Assembly: GCA_035461765.1 (NCBI GenBank)
Contig: DATHUY010000111.1
Coordinates: 1-35,033 of the forward strand
Reading direction: 5' to 3'
Length of the DNA: 35,033 nt
Origin: Longimicrobiales bacterium
Lineage (GTDB): Bacteria; Gemmatimonadota; Gemmatimonadetes; Longimicrobiales; RSA9
Part shown: positions 1-8,212 of the stretch, piece by piece
Layout of the letters: each line of letters starts with the position of its first letter
Numbering within the stretch: the stretch's first letter is position 1
Program-made: the position numbers and the translations under genes
Notes under the pieces: model-generated
Databases searched by the model: none
What the model was told of the DNA's origin: nothing
What the model saw: only the letters and a program-made list of their open reading frames with translations

Positions 1-216
1 CGGCGTCATGTCAGCTGCGGCCAGAGCGTTCTTCAGGTTCTGCCATGCGAGCCTGAATTGCGCGACCAGATCCCCGACGTGCATGGGCGCTCCGTCGGGA
101 CCACTGGACGTCTGTCCGGAGAGGTAAAGGACCCGCTGCCCTTCGGTGACCTCCACGCCGTGATTCAATCCGAACCCCTGGAGCCAGTCGGTCGGGTTGA
201 TGCTGCGCCTCTTCAT
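1..216 (-). CDS. RidA/YjgF-family protein (3' end cut by window edge)
   Basis: Reading the minus strand from the ATG at 216 gives 72 codons that run off the left edge without a stop. The sequence has the N-terminal half of a RidA/YjgF/Rid-family enamine/imine deaminase: a short lead, a hydrophobic strand ending in the hallmark LYLSGQT, then a Gly-Asp-Leu turn and the amphipathic helix QFRLAWQNLKNALAAADM. The catalytic Arg region of the family would lie beyond the edge and cannot be judged. Family members hydrolyse reactive 2-aminoacrylate-type enamines, but many Rid subfamilies have unknown substrates. A second, exported-looking RidA relative lies at 29137-29607. Confidence 0.85.
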   Translation of the reverse strand, partial: MKRRSINPTDWLQGFGLNHGVEVTEGQRVLYLSGQTSSGPDGAPMHVGDLVAQFRLAWQNLKNALAAADMTP

Positions 217-657
217 GATTGCCTTGTGTTTCGAAGGTGGTCGAGTGGGGTGCAGGACCCCGAGTGAATCGAGATCTGCCGGTGGGCGAGCGTCAAGCTA
301 CAGGGCCCCGCTGAACGCGTGCAACACCGCCATCGAGACCTCGCCCCACTCCGCCTCGCTCCACGGCCCGCCTTGGATCCACCTGCTCTTGACCCCGGGA
401 CACCACAGTGCCCATCCGACGAAAAGTGGTTGAAAGGGCGTTTGGACCAACCTATCCGTGGAGATCGAGGAGCTGGAGGAAGAGCTGGGGACGATCCTCG
501 GGGTGGTGTACGGCATTCGTCCGGTGGAAGGAGACCACTGAAGTGCCGGGGGAGCCGTCCGACGAAGCAGCCATGCGCTCCGCGCTTAGAGGATTGAGCT
601 GGCGGCCGAGCCTCCGCTGGTTCGCCGCGGAGATCGTCGAACGATCGAGTTCGACCG
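217..657. other. Gene-poor stretch with possible coding remnants
   Basis: I see no gene I can name in these 441 bases. A 72-codon minus-strand frame (298-516) has GC-rich third positions in its second half (ends HAFSGAL). On the plus strand, codons after a TGA near 426 up to the TGA at about 540 read like a protein tail (IEELEEELGTILGVVYG) with coding-like third-position GC. They overlap on opposite strands, so both cannot be real as drawn; this may be decayed coding sequence. A small inverted repeat GATCGT-cga-ACGATC (632-646) lies just past the queG stop codon and could be a weak transcription stop; it has no T-run. Confidence 0.35.
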
Positions 658-1905
658 TCAGGCGTCCATCGCCGCCGCCAACTCATACAGCACGCGCGCG
701 TCGGTTTCCACCGACGCATACGCCGACAGCGCTGACCTGGCCTCGGCAGAGCCCACTCTGCCGAGTGCCCAGGCGGCATGCGCACGCACCAACGGCTCGG
801 GGTCGGACAACGCCCGCGAGAGCACGGGGACCGCTGCCGGCGAGCCCCAGTTGCCGAGCCCGACGCACACGTTGCGAGCGAACCCCGCCCTGCCGGAGCG
901 CCGTATTGCGGAGCCGCGCGAGAACGAGTCCCACGCCTCCTCCTCCAGTGCCGTCTCGAGCAGGGCAATGAGCGAGGGCGAGCGCGTGCCGGGGTGCGAC
1001 GTCGACACGCCTGCCTCCAGCTGCACACCGAACGGCGCTTCCCCCGGCCCGCGGGAAGCGAATGCCGGTTCCGAGGACGGTCGTGAGAACTTACGGGTGT
1101 ATGGGCACACCTCCTGACAGATATCACATCCGAAAATCCGATTACCGATGAGCGGGCGCAGCTCGCGCGGTATCTCACCACGATTTTCGATCGTCAGATA
1201 GGAGATGCAGCGCGTCGCATCCATGACCGGCGCACCGCTCTCGTCGCGACCGAGCAGCGCACCCGTCGGACACGCAGCCACGCACGCGTTGCATGTGCCG
1301 CAGTGATCGCGCTCGAACGGCGTGTCGTACTCGTCGAACTCCAGCTCGACGAGCAGTGTGGCGAGGAAGAAGTACGACCCGCGCTTCGGGTTGATCAGCA
1401 TCGTGCTGCGGCCGAACCAGCCGAGTCCTGCGCGCTGCGCCAGCTCGCGCTCGAGCACGGGCGCAGTATCGACGCTCGCGCGGGCGAGCGGCAGCGCCGT
1501 GCCCGCCTGCTCCTCGAGCCGGCGGAGCAGCGTCAGCAGTCTGCTCTTGATGACTTTGTGGTAGTCCCGGCCGCGCGCGTATCGCGCGATGACGCCGCGC
1601 GCCGCATCGGGCACCGGGTCGGCGTCCGGGTCATCCGCGTAGCTCACGCCCAGCACGATGGCCGAACGCAGCTCCGGATGTGCGACATCAGGGCGGAGCC
1701 GTCGCTCGACTGCATCCTCCCGGGCCAGATAGGACATCGTGCCGTGTCGGCCGGCCGCAAGCCAGTCGCGCAGGTACCGGCCATGCGCGCTCGGCTGCAC
1801 GCGAGCAAGGCCGACGAGCTCGAAGCCGAGCCTGAGGCACTCTCTTCGTACGTCCGCCGCACTGTGCGGATCCGCTGCTACTCCGCTGATCTCATCGTAC
1901 TGCAT
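658..1905 (-). CDS. queG: Epoxyqueuosine reductase QueG
   Basis: QueG reduces epoxyqueuosine to queuosine in the anticodon wobble position of tRNAs for Asp, Asn, His and Tyr; it is a cobalamin- and iron-sulphur-dependent cytoplasmic enzyme. The protein has the N-terminal QueG domain (SYLAREDAVERR, later GWFGRSTMLI), then the ferredoxin-like double cluster region with CGTCNACVAACPTGAL followed by CDICQEVCPYTRKF, then a C-terminal HEAT-like helical repeat region (AHAAWALGRVGS). I chose the ATG at 1905 rather than the start at 1950 because GTGGGG lies just upstream and the extra 15 residues are not family-like. queE, an earlier enzyme of the same pathway, is at 17372 in this window but not linked to it. 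Confidence 0.95.
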   Translation of the reverse strand: MQYDEISGVAADPHSAADVRRECLRLGFELVGLARVQPSAHGRYLRDWLAAGRHGTMSYLAREDAVERRLRPDVAHPELRSAIVLGVSYADDPDADPVPDAARGVIARYARGRDYHKVIKSRLLTLLRRLEEQAGTALPLARASVDTAPVLERELAQRAGLGWFGRSTMLINPKRGSYFFLATLLVELEFDEYDTPFERDHCGTCNACVAACPTGALLGRDESGAPVMDATRCISYLTIENRGEIPRELRPLIGNRIFGCDICQEVCPYTRKFSRPSSEPAFASRGPGEAPFGVQLEAGVSTSHPGTRSPSLIALLETALEEEAWDSFSRGSAIRRSGRAGFARNVCVGLGNWGSPAAVPVLSRALSDPEPLVRAHAAWALGRVGSAEARSALSAYASVETDARVLYELAAAMDA

Positions 1906-1990
1906 GCTGCGACCCCACTCTGACGCGTGGCAACCCGACCTCTGGTACACCAGTCCAGCCGTGTGGTGCGCGTTCGAACGAGCAGCGCCG

Positions 1991-2347
1991 TCAGGTGATG
2001 GCGCGGACCAGCCATTCAGCGACCGTGCCGATCAGCGAAATCATCAGCGCGCCGAGCAGCGCGTTACGGAATCCATCGATCGTCAGATGGTCCGTGAGTG
2101 CGTCCGTCAGCTTGAGCAGAATCGCATTGATGATCCAGCGCGTGATGAACGCCAGCAGTAGCGCCAGGCCCAGCGTCGCAATCGCGAAAACGGTGAAGAA
2201 GAGCCAGCCCAGCAGCACGTTCAGCGCACCGAAGATTGCCGCCACGACGATGGCGCTCGTAAAGCTCTTCACATGGAAGCCGGGCAGCACCATTGCCGTG
2301 ATCCACACCGCCAGCGTCAGAATCAGCCAGGAGATTATCAGGCTCAT
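1991..2347 (-). CDS. Holin-like family IV small membrane protein
   Basis: This is a small integral membrane protein of about 118 residues with three to four hydrophobic helices (SLIISWLILTLAVWITAMVLPGF, then AIVVAAIFGALNVLLGWLFF, then FAIATLGLALLLAFITRWI and a C-terminal segment). The spacing and the LPGFHVKSF motif after helix 1 match the phage holin superfamily IV (Phage_holin_4_2), which in bacterial chromosomes is a widespread conserved membrane family of unknown role, not evidence of a prophage. The start at 2347 begins exactly at the first membrane helix; a longer frame to 2395 adds a polar stretch that the family lacks. Confidence 0.75.
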   Translation of the reverse strand: MSLIISWLILTLAVWITAMVLPGFHVKSFTSAIVVAAIFGALNVLLGWLFFTVFAIATLGLALLLAFITRWIINAILLKLTDALTDHLTIDGFRNALLGALMISLIGTVAEWLVRAIT

Positions 2348-2469
2348 GCGGGCCTCGCTCGTACGGGAATCGATTGGGTAGGTCCCAATCTGCATGCGCC
2401 GCGGCAGTTGTCCAGCATTACATGTCGTGCGCGGCGACCGGGCCCAGCATCGATCAAAAAGCGCTGGCT

Positions 2470-2547
2470 CGCGCCGGCCGGGCGCCCCATCGACCCTGAC
2501 GAGTGGATCGCGCCCGCCGGTCCCCCAATCGACCCTACGGCGCTGGC
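2470..2547. repeat. Two-copy 39-bp imperfect direct repeat
   Basis: Two copies of a GC-rich unit start at 2470 and 2509, 39 bases apart. Each begins CGCGCC, continues through a GCCGG block and contains ATCGACCCT. The 39-bp period equals 13 codons, so one plus-strand frame reads APAGRPIDP then APAGPPIDP, but this frame is otherwise not protein-like. Confidence 0.45.
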
Positions 2548-2725
2548 GACTGTCCGGGATGGAGGATTCGCCGCGCTATGCGCGTCGAACTTTCCATGAA
2601 TCGCCTGGCGCGACGCCGCTGTGTACGATTGTGTGTTGCAGTTGCGTTCAACCGTCCGGCGGTGGCAAAGGCGCTCGCAGAATGGTCGATTCGATGCGCG
2701 CCGCCGACCCGGGCCGACCCGCCGA

Positions 2726-2774
2726 CCCCGCGCCGATCCGTCGACCCCGCGCCGACCCGTCGACCCCACGCCGT
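2726..2774. repeat. 19-bp tandem repeat, about 2.6 copies
   Basis: A 19-base unit beginning CCCCGCGCCGA and ending CCGTCGA occurs at 2726-2744 and 2745-2763 with one mismatch, followed by a partial third copy to about 2774. Related GACCCG-rich sequence flanks it on both sides (about 2698-2800). It is tandem and without spacers, so it is not a CRISPR array. Confidence 0.6.
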
Positions 2775-2937
2775 CGCGCACCACCAGTCGACCCGGCCCC
2801 GCGCCACCTCTCGAACGCGCAAGCGGCCGACACGCACCACTCCGCCGAAGCCGGCTACAGTCCACCGGTTGCAGGCACCCGCCGACGCCTGTAAGATCCG
2901 GCCACCCGTACTAATCCAACCCTGGAGCAGCACAGCC

Positions 2938-3777
2938 ATGGCCCGCACCATCCGCGTCGCGCATTCGCCCGACTCAGACGACGCGTTCATGTTCTACGCG
3001 CTCGCCGAGAATCTCATCGATACCGGCGACATCGAGTTCGTCCACGAGCTGCAGGATATCGAGACACTGAACCGGCGCGCGCTGAACGGCGAGCTGGAGG
3101 TGACCGCGGTTTCGATACACGCGTACTCCTACATCGCCGACCGGTACGCGCTGCTGCCGCACGGCGCATCGATGGGTGAGGGCTACGGCCCGCGCGTCGT
3201 AGCGAGTGACCCGCTCCAGCCTGGCGACCTGCGCGGCCGGCGCATCGCCATCCCGGGCGAGATGACGTCCGCGTATCTCGCCCTGCGCATGTACATGCCG
3301 GAATTCGAGCCCGTGACCGTTCCGTTCGACGAGATCATCGATTACGTCGCTGCCGGCAATGCCGATGCAGGACTGATCATCCACGAGGGCCAGCTCACAT
3401 TCGGCGATGCAGGACTCCACCTGATCGTCGACCTCGGCGAATGGTGGGCTGGTGAGACGGGCGGACTGCCGCTGCCGCTGGGCGGCAATGTCATTCGTCG
3501 TGACCTCGGTGATGACCTGATTCGCCGGGTGTCGAAGCTGCTGCGCGAATCCATTGCCTACGGCCTCGACCACCGCACCCCGGCCCTCGAGCATGCCATG
3601 CAGTTCGGCCGCGACCTGGACGCGAGCCAGACGGACGAATTCGTCGGCATGTATGTGAACCAGCGCACGCTGGATTATGGCGCGGATGGGAGGCGAGCGG
3701 TGCAGATGTTCCTGGATCGCGGGTTCGAGGAAGGTCTGATCCCCAATCGCGTTCACGTCGATTTCGTGGAGGACTGA
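2938..3777 (+). CDS. mqnD: MqnD, 1,4-dihydroxy-6-naphthoate synthase (futalosine pathway)
   Basis: The 279-residue product belongs to the MqnA/MqnD family, periplasmic-binding-protein-fold enzymes of the futalosine route to menaquinone. Features closer to MqnD than MqnA are the N-terminal [13 protein letters not shown] (the family form is SPCPNDTF-F-AL), the [13 protein letters not shown] block, [22 protein letters not shown] and the [19 protein letters not shown] stretch, then SIAYGL. MqnD converts cyclic de-hypoxanthine futalosine to 1,4-dihydroxy-6-naphthoate in the cytosol. The ATG at 2938 starts exactly at the conserved first strand; upstream in-frame sequence is repeat-rich and not family-like. 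No other mqn gene is in the window. The precise step (MqnD against a close paralogue) is inferred from motifs. Confidence 0.85.
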   Translation: MARTIRVAHSPDSDDAFMFYALAENLIDTGDIEFVHELQDIETLNRRALNGELEVTAVSIHAYSYIADRYALLPHGASMGEGYGPRVVASDPLQPGDLRGRRIAIPGEMTSAYLALRMYMPEFEPVTVPFDEIIDYVAAGNADAGLIIHEGQLTFGDAGLHLIVDLGEWWAGETGGLPLPLGGNVIRRDLGDDLIRRVSKLLRESIAYGLDHRTPALEHAMQFGRDLDASQTDEFVGMYVNQRTLDYGADGRRAVQMFLDRGFEEGLIPNRVHVDFVED

Positions 3778-3824
3778 GCCGCGCTCGAACCGGCGGCTCG
3801 AACGTCACGCAGCGGCAGGAGCAA

Positions 3825-5822
3825 TCACAGCGGCTCCGTCGGGGACGGGCCGTCGATGTTCTGCATGGCCTCCCGCACTACGTCAACGAGCGCGTTCGGC
3901 GTGAACGGTTTCTCGAGGAAATGGTCGTGCTCGCCGATCCTGCCTTCGCGCACGAGTGACACCTCCGAGAAGCCCGACATCAGGACGATGCCTGCGTCCG
4001 GATTCGTCTCGCGGATACGCGTCGCCAGCTCGTCGCCGCCGAGATGGGGCATGGTCAGGTCGGTGACGACCACATCGATGCCTGCTTTACCATCCGCAAT
4101 GCGAAGCGCTTCCTCTCCATCCGCAGCTTCCACGACCTCATAGCCGCTGGCCTCGAGCGTGCGCTTCGCAAGCGCGCGCACCGACGCATCGTCCTCGACG
4201 AGCAGGACCGTACCCGTTCCGCTCTGGCTCATGCCTTCACTGATCACGGTAGTGGTCGCATCACCGGCTTCCTGCACAGGCAGATACACCCTGAACGTGG
4301 TGCCCCTGCCGGACTCGCTGTAAACCGAGATGTGACCGCCGGCCTGCTTCACGATTCCGTAGACCGTCGACAGTCCGAGCCCGGTGCCTTCCGCCTTCGT
4401 GGTGAAGAACGGTTCGAAGATCTGCAGCTGCGTCGCCTGGCTCATTCCCTCACCGGTATCACTCACGGCGATCTTGACGTAGTCGCCGGGCGTGAGATCC
4501 AGACCGCGAGCGGAGCCGATCTGATCGACACTGACGCGCGACGTGGTGATCGTGATTCCGCCGGTGCCACCGATGGCGTCGCGCGCATTCACGACCAGGT
4601 TGACGATGACCTGCTCCAGCTGGCCGGGATCGATCAGTACGTTCGGCACATCCTCGAGCACCGTGTCGAGCGTGACATCGGCGCGGATCAGACGGCGGAG
4701 CAGCTTCTCGATCTCGGTGATCAGCGTGTTCGGGCTGAGCGAGATGGGTTTGCTCGGCTGTTTGCGTGCGAACGTCAGCAGCTGCCGCGTCAGCTCGGTT
4801 GCGCGGTCCGCCGCCTTCCTGATCTCTTCCGCATCATCACGCGAAGCGAGGTCCTGCGGCAGATCCTCGAGCAGGAACTGCACGTGACCCTGAATGGCCG
4901 TGAGGACATTGTTGAAATCGTGAGCGATGCCGGACGCGAGACGGCCGACCGCGTCCATCTTCTGCGAGTGCCGAAGCTGCTCTTCGCTGCGGCGCAGGTT
5001 CTCTTCCGCCCGCATCTGCTCTGACAGATCCCGCAGAACGATCGCGAAGGATGTCGGCTGCTGCCCCATGTCGTTGAGCCGCGCGATCGTGACGTGCGCC
5101 GGCATCGTCGCACCGTTCGAACGACGCACGTCCATCTTCATTTCCGCCCTGCCGGTTCCCGCCGCACGTTCCAGGAGCGCGACAATCTGCGCGGGCTCCT
5201 GCACCAGCAGTACCGCCAGGTGCCTGCCCATGACGTGCTCCGCCGCAATGCCGGTCAATCTCTCGGCACCACTGTTCCAGCTCGCGATCTGGCCGCGTTC
5301 GTCCGCTACCAGCATCGCGTGATCACGCACGACATCCGACAGCTGATCCAGGAACTGCCGCAGCCTGTGCTCCTTCACACTGGCATGCCGTGGCCTCCCG
5401 ACTTCGTTCGTGCAGTCCCGTATCAGCACCAGCAGATCACGATCCGCGAAACGGCTCGCCCGCAGCCTGAGCACCCGGCGGGTGCCATCGCGCCGCTGCC
5501 GCGAGATGACCACGAGCCCCGAGCCCTCGACCTCCACCGCGCCCAGCAGGCGGAGCAGCCAGGGTGCATTCGCTCCCGCGAGTCGCGGCTGCGCGCCGTG
5601 CTTCCAGCCCAGCAGCGCGGCGGCATCCCGGTTCCAGGCCAGGACCCGGCCGTCGGAGGCGAGGACAGCGGCGGCGGCGGACAGCTGATTCAGCCGACCG
5701 ACGACATCCTCCGGCATCTGCCTGCGCAGACCGCCCGCTCCCTCAGGCCCTCGTTCGACCACACGCCCCCCGCGCCACTGATCGCGCCGGCGACCATCGC
5801 CGGCGCGTTGACTGCGCCCCAT
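3825..5822 (-). CDS. PAS-domain hybrid sensor histidine kinase with C-terminal receiver
   Basis: A soluble 665-residue hybrid kinase. From the N terminus: an Arg/Gly-rich lead (1-35), a PAS-like domain (about 40-140), a second PAS domain (about 155-270, SWNSGAERLTG), a short coiled coil, a dimerisation/phosphoacceptor helix with GIAHDFNNVLTAI (His301), an ATPase domain with N box NLVVNARDA, G1 DTGEGM and G2 GTGLGLSTV, then a receiver domain with acidic pair EDD, phospho-acceptor Asp588 (VVVTDLTMP) and the conserved KPF lysine. No membrane helix is seen, so the signal is probably cytoplasmic. The start at 5822 is four bases past the stop of the lasso precursor but lacks a clear ribosome site; the ATG at 5717 is a good alternative. 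It may be read through from the lasso operon. Confidence 0.9.
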   Translation of the reverse strand: MGRSQRAGDGRRRDQWRGGRVVERGPEGAGGLRRQMPEDVVGRLNQLSAAAAVLASDGRVLAWNRDAAALLGWKHGAQPRLAGANAPWLLRLLGAVEVEGSGLVVISRQRRDGTRRVLRLRASRFADRDLLVLIRDCTNEVGRPRHASVKEHRLRQFLDQLSDVVRDHAMLVADERGQIASWNSGAERLTGIAAEHVMGRHLAVLLVQEPAQIVALLERAAGTGRAEMKMDVRRSNGATMPAHVTIARLNDMGQQPTSFAIVLRDLSEQMRAEENLRRSEEQLRHSQKMDAVGRLASGIAHDFNNVLTAIQGHVQFLLEDLPQDLASRDDAEEIRKAADRATELTRQLLTFARKQPSKPISLSPNTLITEIEKLLRRLIRADVTLDTVLEDVPNVLIDPGQLEQVIVNLVVNARDAIGGTGGITITTSRVSVDQIGSARGLDLTPGDYVKIAVSDTGEGMSQATQLQIFEPFFTTKAEGTGLGLSTVYGIVKQAGGHISVYSESGRGTTFRVYLPVQEAGDATTTVISEGMSQSGTGTVLLVEDDASVRALAKRTLEASGYEVVEAADGEEALRIADGKAGIDVVVTDLTMPHLGGDELATRIRETNPDAGIVLMSGFSEVSLVREGRIGEHDHFLEKPFTPNALVDVVREAMQNIDGPSPTEPL

Positions 5823-5826
5823 CTGA

Positions 5827-5961
5827 CTACCAGTCGACCTTCACGTCGGAGGTGTTCTTCGCCGACATGATCTCCCAGTACTCACCGCCGAATCCCTTCG
5901 TCTCCTTCACCGCGTCACCATGCTCCGTGATGGTCGGCGGGGTGTAGGGCTTCTTTTCCAT
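5827..5961 (-). CDS. Lasso peptide precursor (A gene)
   Basis: A 44-residue peptide. Residues 1-22 are the leader and contain the lasso recognition pattern Y6-x2-P9-x-I11-x3-G15-x5-T21-x-G23, with Thr at position -2 of the cleavage site. The core is residues 23-44, begins GFGGEYWE and ends in Asp-Trp. Counting Gly23 as core residue 1, core positions 7 and 9 are Trp and Ile and only position 8 (Glu30) can form the macrolactam, so an 8-residue ring and 14-residue threaded tail are predicted. A strong ribosome site GAGGAG lies 7 bases before the ATG. It sits downstream of B1, B2 and the cyclase on the same strand, 59 bases after the cyclase stop. Leader logic and ring rules are established for the family; the actual product is inferred. 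Confidence 0.93.
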   Translation of the reverse strand: MEKKPYTPPTITEHGDAVKETKGFGGEYWEIMSAKNTSDVKVDW

Positions 5962-5968
5962 GATTCAT

Positions 5969-5974
5969 CTCCTC
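5969..5974 (-). promoter_or_regulatory. Strong ribosome binding site of the lasso precursor
   Basis: GAGGAG on the minus strand, 7 bases before the ATG at 5961. It is one of the strongest ribosome sites in this region and fits high expression of the precursor relative to the enzymes. Confidence 0.8.
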
Positions 5975-6000
5975 GCAAGTATGAAGTGCGCCATTACAGG

Positions 6001-6018
6001 CGCGTGAAAGTTCACGCG
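6001..6018. repeat. Inverted repeat between lasso cyclase and precursor
   Basis: CGCGTGAA-ag-TTCACGCG is a perfect 8-bp inverted repeat lying two bases after the cyclase stop codon and 39 bases before the precursor ribosome site. As RNA it can form a 7-bp stem with a 4-base loop. No T-run follows, so a classical terminator is unlikely; it may be an RNA-processing or stability element, or a protein site. Confidence 0.6.
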
Positions 6019-6020
6019 GC

Positions 6021-7811
6021 TCATGCCGCGCTCACGGTCAACTCCGCAGCGCCCGTGTGGACGCCATTGCGCACGGACAGCCACGTCTCGAGCGCCAGTG
6101 CACTGAACAGCTGTACGTTGTTCACTGCGATGCCGCGCCGCGCTTCGTCCACCGCACGGCGGAGCGCGCCGGCATCGATGCAGCCCAGCTGCGCCAGTAT
6201 CGGATCGCGCAGCATCGCGTCCAGACGCGGCTTCTCGCGATGCAGCGACCACAGGATCCTTGCGTCGATACCACCCTTGGTCGAGCGCATGCGTACCTGC
6301 TCCGGCAGCACATCCCGTGTCGCCTGCCGCAGGATCCACTTGCGTGCATTCGGCCGCACCCGCTGCGTGGCTGGAAGTCGCAGCGATGCCTCGACCAGCG
6401 GCCGGTAGAGGAACGGGTATCGCATCTCGATCTCGTGACCGTACGGCCACCGCTCGAGCCACGCAGGCAGCGCATTCAGGTTGGCCGTGATCTGCCGGGC
6501 GAAGCGGTGGCTGCCCGCCATGCGAGAGCCCGTGCCGGTACAGCCCGCGAAGGAAGGTGCCAGCCAGTGCGGTCGCTCGACACGCTGTCCCGAGCGCGAC
6601 AGGAACGGATCGAGGAGGTAGCGGCGACCGACGCTCCAGAAGGACTGCCGCATGGCCACTGACCAGGCCGTCACTTCGCCAACCGCGTCGCGGATCCGAC
6701 CCTTCGCCGCGAGGTCCGTGATGTAGTCGAGGTTGCCGTGGAGGTACTGGTCGGCGCCGAAACCGCTCAGCAGCACCCGGCCGCCCGCCTGCCGCACGGT
6801 ATTCCACGCGCGTCGATCCCGCGCATGGAACGGGTAGAGCGGCGACGGCTGATCCGTCATGGGTGGCGCTTCGCCGTCATCCTGCCAGGCCCAGTAGTCG
6901 CGAACCTGCTCGTTGCGCAGATCGTAGCGCTGCACGACCGTGTCTGAATACGCGCGCTCGTCGCCCTCACCGAGCGTGTCGACGATCGTGATCGTGTTGA
7001 CGATCCGCCTGTCCTCCACGCCGGCTGCATTCGACAGCGCCACGATCGACGATGAATCCAGACCCCCCGACAGATGCGCCCACGTCTCTTCCGCGCCTTC
7101 CACGCGGGATTGTACCGACTCCTCGAGAAGTGAACGGAACCGCTGGCAGTTCTCCTCTTCGTCGCCGTCCTCGGCGGGCACGAACTCTTCGGCGCGCCAG
7201 TAGCGCTCCGGGCTCTGCACGGTGCCGCGCTGGCGCACCAGGCTGCCGGCGGCGATGGGCGTGATGCCGCGCCACACCGTCGCCTCCAGGCCCGCTGTCT
7301 GACCGCTCAGGAAGTCGGCGATGTACTCGAAGTCATAGCTCTCGTCGATCCGCAGCGGTTCGATATCCGACGAAAACAGCTGCAGGCCCGGCGCCGCACG
7401 CCGGTACAGGGGCCTGACGCCGAATGCGTCGCGGACGGCCAGCAGCTTCTGCGCGCGCGCGTCCCAGCAGACGAAGGCGAAGTCGCCGAGCAGCCGCGGT
7501 ATGACGCCCTCGCCCCTGCGGTCGATGGCCGCCAGCACCAGCTCCAGATCGGTGTGTGCCTGCGCGCTCACGCCGGCCAGACCGGCCACTTCCGAACGGT
7601 TGTCCAGCCGCACGTCGCCCGCGCCGATCAGGCCGCCGAAACGGCCGAGCATCTTGCGATGCTGCCCCGGCCGTTCCGCGGCCACTGCGGCGAACGGTCC
7701 TTCGACGATGGAATGAAGCGAAGCTCCATCCCGCTTGAGGCGCGTGATGTAACCGAAGACATCCGCCTTCGACAGCGACTCGCCGCGGGGCCGCAGCGCG
7801 CAAACGTACAT
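6021..7811 (-). CDS. Lasso peptide cyclase (C protein, asparagine synthetase-like)
   Basis: A 596-residue asparagine-synthetase homologue. The N-terminal half resembles a class II glutaminase domain (LLGDFAFVCWD, AVRDAFGVRPLYRR) but the start is Met-Tyr-Val-Cys, without the catalytic Cys2, so it should not use glutamine. The C-terminal half has the ATP pyrophosphatase loop LSGGLDSSS (about 247-255), which adenylates the Glu side chain of the core so that Gly1 can close the ring. ATG at 7811 is two bases past the B2 stop; upstream in-frame sequence overlaps B2 and is not conserved. Length and domain order match lasso cyclases. The next gene is the precursor. Ordinary AsnB is excluded by the missing Cys2 and the B1/B2/A neighbours. 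Confidence 0.93.
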   Translation of the reverse strand: MYVCALRPRGESLSKADVFGYITRLKRDGASLHSIVEGPFAAVAAERPGQHRKMLGRFGGLIGAGDVRLDNRSEVAGLAGVSAQAHTDLELVLAAIDRRGEGVIPRLLGDFAFVCWDARAQKLLAVRDAFGVRPLYRRAAPGLQLFSSDIEPLRIDESYDFEYIADFLSGQTAGLEATVWRGITPIAAGSLVRQRGTVQSPERYWRAEEFVPAEDGDEEENCQRFRSLLEESVQSRVEGAEETWAHLSGGLDSSSIVALSNAAGVEDRRIVNTITIVDTLGEGDERAYSDTVVQRYDLRNEQVRDYWAWQDDGEAPPMTDQPSPLYPFHARDRRAWNTVRQAGGRVLLSGFGADQYLHGNLDYITDLAAKGRIRDAVGEVTAWSVAMRQSFWSVGRRYLLDPFLSRSGQRVERPHWLAPSFAGCTGTGSRMAGSHRFARQITANLNALPAWLERWPYGHEIEMRYPFLYRPLVEASLRLPATQRVRPNARKWILRQATRDVLPEQVRMRSTKGGIDARILWSLHREKPRLDAMLRDPILAQLGCIDAGALRRAVDEARRGIAVNNVQLFSALALETWLSVRNGVHTGAAELTVSAA

Positions 7812-7813
7812 GA

Positions 7814-8212
7814 TCAGACTCCGAGACCGGGGAAGGCGGCGAACGTGAGCGGCAGATTCTCCGATTCGCTGACCGGCCTGCCACCCGCTTCGACCCAGGC
7901 GTGGGCGTAGAACGGACGCGGCTGCACTCCCAGCCGGAGCTCCGCAGCCACACCGCGCCGGCGCAGCAGCACCAGGAGCGTCAGGGACTGCTCCAGGCAG
8001 AGGGCGCGGCGCGGATAGAACGCCGCAGCCAGCGCTACGCGATGAGCCGTCGCCTCGATCAGCTCGTCCGGACGCGACTCCGCAGCAGACGCGGGTGTCA
8101 CGCGGCGCAGGAAGGCCAGCGTGCGGCGCAGACCGATGACGCGCGAGAGCACATCCATGCACAGGAGAGTGGCCAGGCAGGACAGGACGCCGGGTGGACG
8201 CTGCGTATTCAT
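7814..8212 (-). CDS. Lasso peptide leader peptidase (B2, transglutaminase-like)
   Basis: A 132-residue protein of the lasso B2 family (transglutaminase-core cysteine protease), which cuts the leader after the residue that follows the conserved Thr. Cys72 in RRALCLEQSLTL and His104 in YAHAWVEAGGRP match the catalytic Cys and His; the third catalytic position, 12 residues after the His, is Glu116 here. The N-terminal 60 residues are the helical part typical of B2 proteins. It starts by an ATGA overlap with the B1 stop codon and ends two bases before the cyclase, so B1-B2-C is translationally coupled. Confidence 0.93.
   Translation of the reverse strand: MNTQRPPGVLSCLATLLCMDVLSRVIGLRRTLAFLRRVTPASAAESRPDELIEATAHRVALAAAFYPRRALCLEQSLTLLVLLRRRGVAAELRLGVQPRPFYAHAWVEAGGRPVSESENLPLTFAAFPGLGV

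Larger units (their letters stand above)
2348..2937. other. Gene-poor stretch with short GC-rich repeats
   Basis: About 590 bases between the holin-like gene and mqnD hold no gene I recognise. Open frames run through it only because stop codons are rare in such GC-rich DNA; the frame in phase with mqnD is Pro/Arg/Thr-rich and has no domain. Two imperfect repeat sets are visible (listed separately). The promoter and leader of mqnD should lie at the right end; CTGGAG at 2922-2927 is a plausible ribosome site. Confidence 0.5.

Noticed and set aside
213-1181. 322-codon minus-strand frame
   Set aside because: It is an Arg/Ser/Pro-rich shadow of queG in another phase.
1991-2347. Holin-like gene as a sign of prophage
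   Set aside because: No other phage genes are nearby; this holin superfamily IV type is common in chromosomes.
2698-2800. Possible CRISPR array
   Set aside because: The units are directly tandem with no unique spacers, and no cas gene is present.
6021-8162. Cyclase extended to 713 residues
   Set aside because: The extra 117 residues overlap B2 in another frame and are not conserved in type; ATG at 7811 is two bases after B2.
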